From: Bacillota bacterium
GTDB taxonomy: Bacteria; Bacillota; Clostridia; Peptostreptococcales; Anaerovoracaceae
Length of the DNA: 5,935 nt
Assembly (NCBI GenBank): GCA_029266295.1
Contig: JAQSXD010000248.1
Location: forward strand, 1 to 5,935
Direction: 5' to 3'
Of this stretch, positions 5,916 through 5,935 are shown one piece after another; position 1 is the stretch's first letter; each line of letters opens with the position of its first letter. The translations under genes and the position numbers were made by a program. The notes under the pieces are model-generated. The model ran no database searches. It was given only the letters and a program-made list of their open reading frames with translations, and was not told the origin of the DNA.

Positions 5916-5935
5916 ATTTTTTAATACTATCTTTT

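Overview
The window is a conserved housekeeping stretch from what looks like a Gram-positive, Clostridia-type bacterium. The gene order on the minus strand is dnaK, dnaJ, prmA, rsmE, the same order as the 3' half of the heat-shock dnaK operon of Bacillus and many clostridia (hrcA-grpE-dnaK-dnaJ-prmA-rsmE). DnaK lacks the extra N-terminal ATPase-domain segment typical of Gram-negative DnaK, and the ribosome binding sites are purine-rich (AGGAGG before dnaK). Species cannot be named from this evidence.

Layout. Positions 1-786 (+) hold the 3' part of a polysaccharide deacetylase (NodB fold) whose N-terminus lies outside the window. It ends in a short repetitive D/N/Q/A-rich tail. Six bases later, convergent, lies the stop codon of rsmE (793-1530, -). 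A 65-bp gap separates it from prmA (1596-2612, -), which overlaps dnaJ (2609-3769, -) by the ATGA tetranucleotide. A structured 248-bp gap (3770-4017) separates dnaJ from dnaK (4018-5901, -). The last 34 bases hold the dnaK ribosome binding site; grpE and hrcA are expected just beyond the right edge.

How the genes work together. DnaK and DnaJ are the Hsp70/Hsp40 folding pair. PrmA methylates ribosomal protein L11 and RsmE methylates U1498 of 16S rRNA, so the transcript joins protein folding to ribosome modification. The dnaK-dnaJ gap is the most information-rich non-coding part. It holds a near-consensus sigma-A-type promoter aimed at dnaJ, a dyad with a UUCG tetraloop over its predicted start site, a second long stem-loop, and a weaker second promoter candidate. 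An internal promoter in front of dnaJ is known in the B. subtilis operon, so the arrangement has precedent, although the structures seen here are my own reading.

I see no mobile element, CRISPR array, tRNA, rRNA, toxin-antitoxin or defence gene, and no candidate for a wholly new system. The points worth a second look are the dnaK-dnaJ control region, a repetitive linker inserted in PrmA, and the repeat tail of the deacetylase with its flanking inverted repeat.
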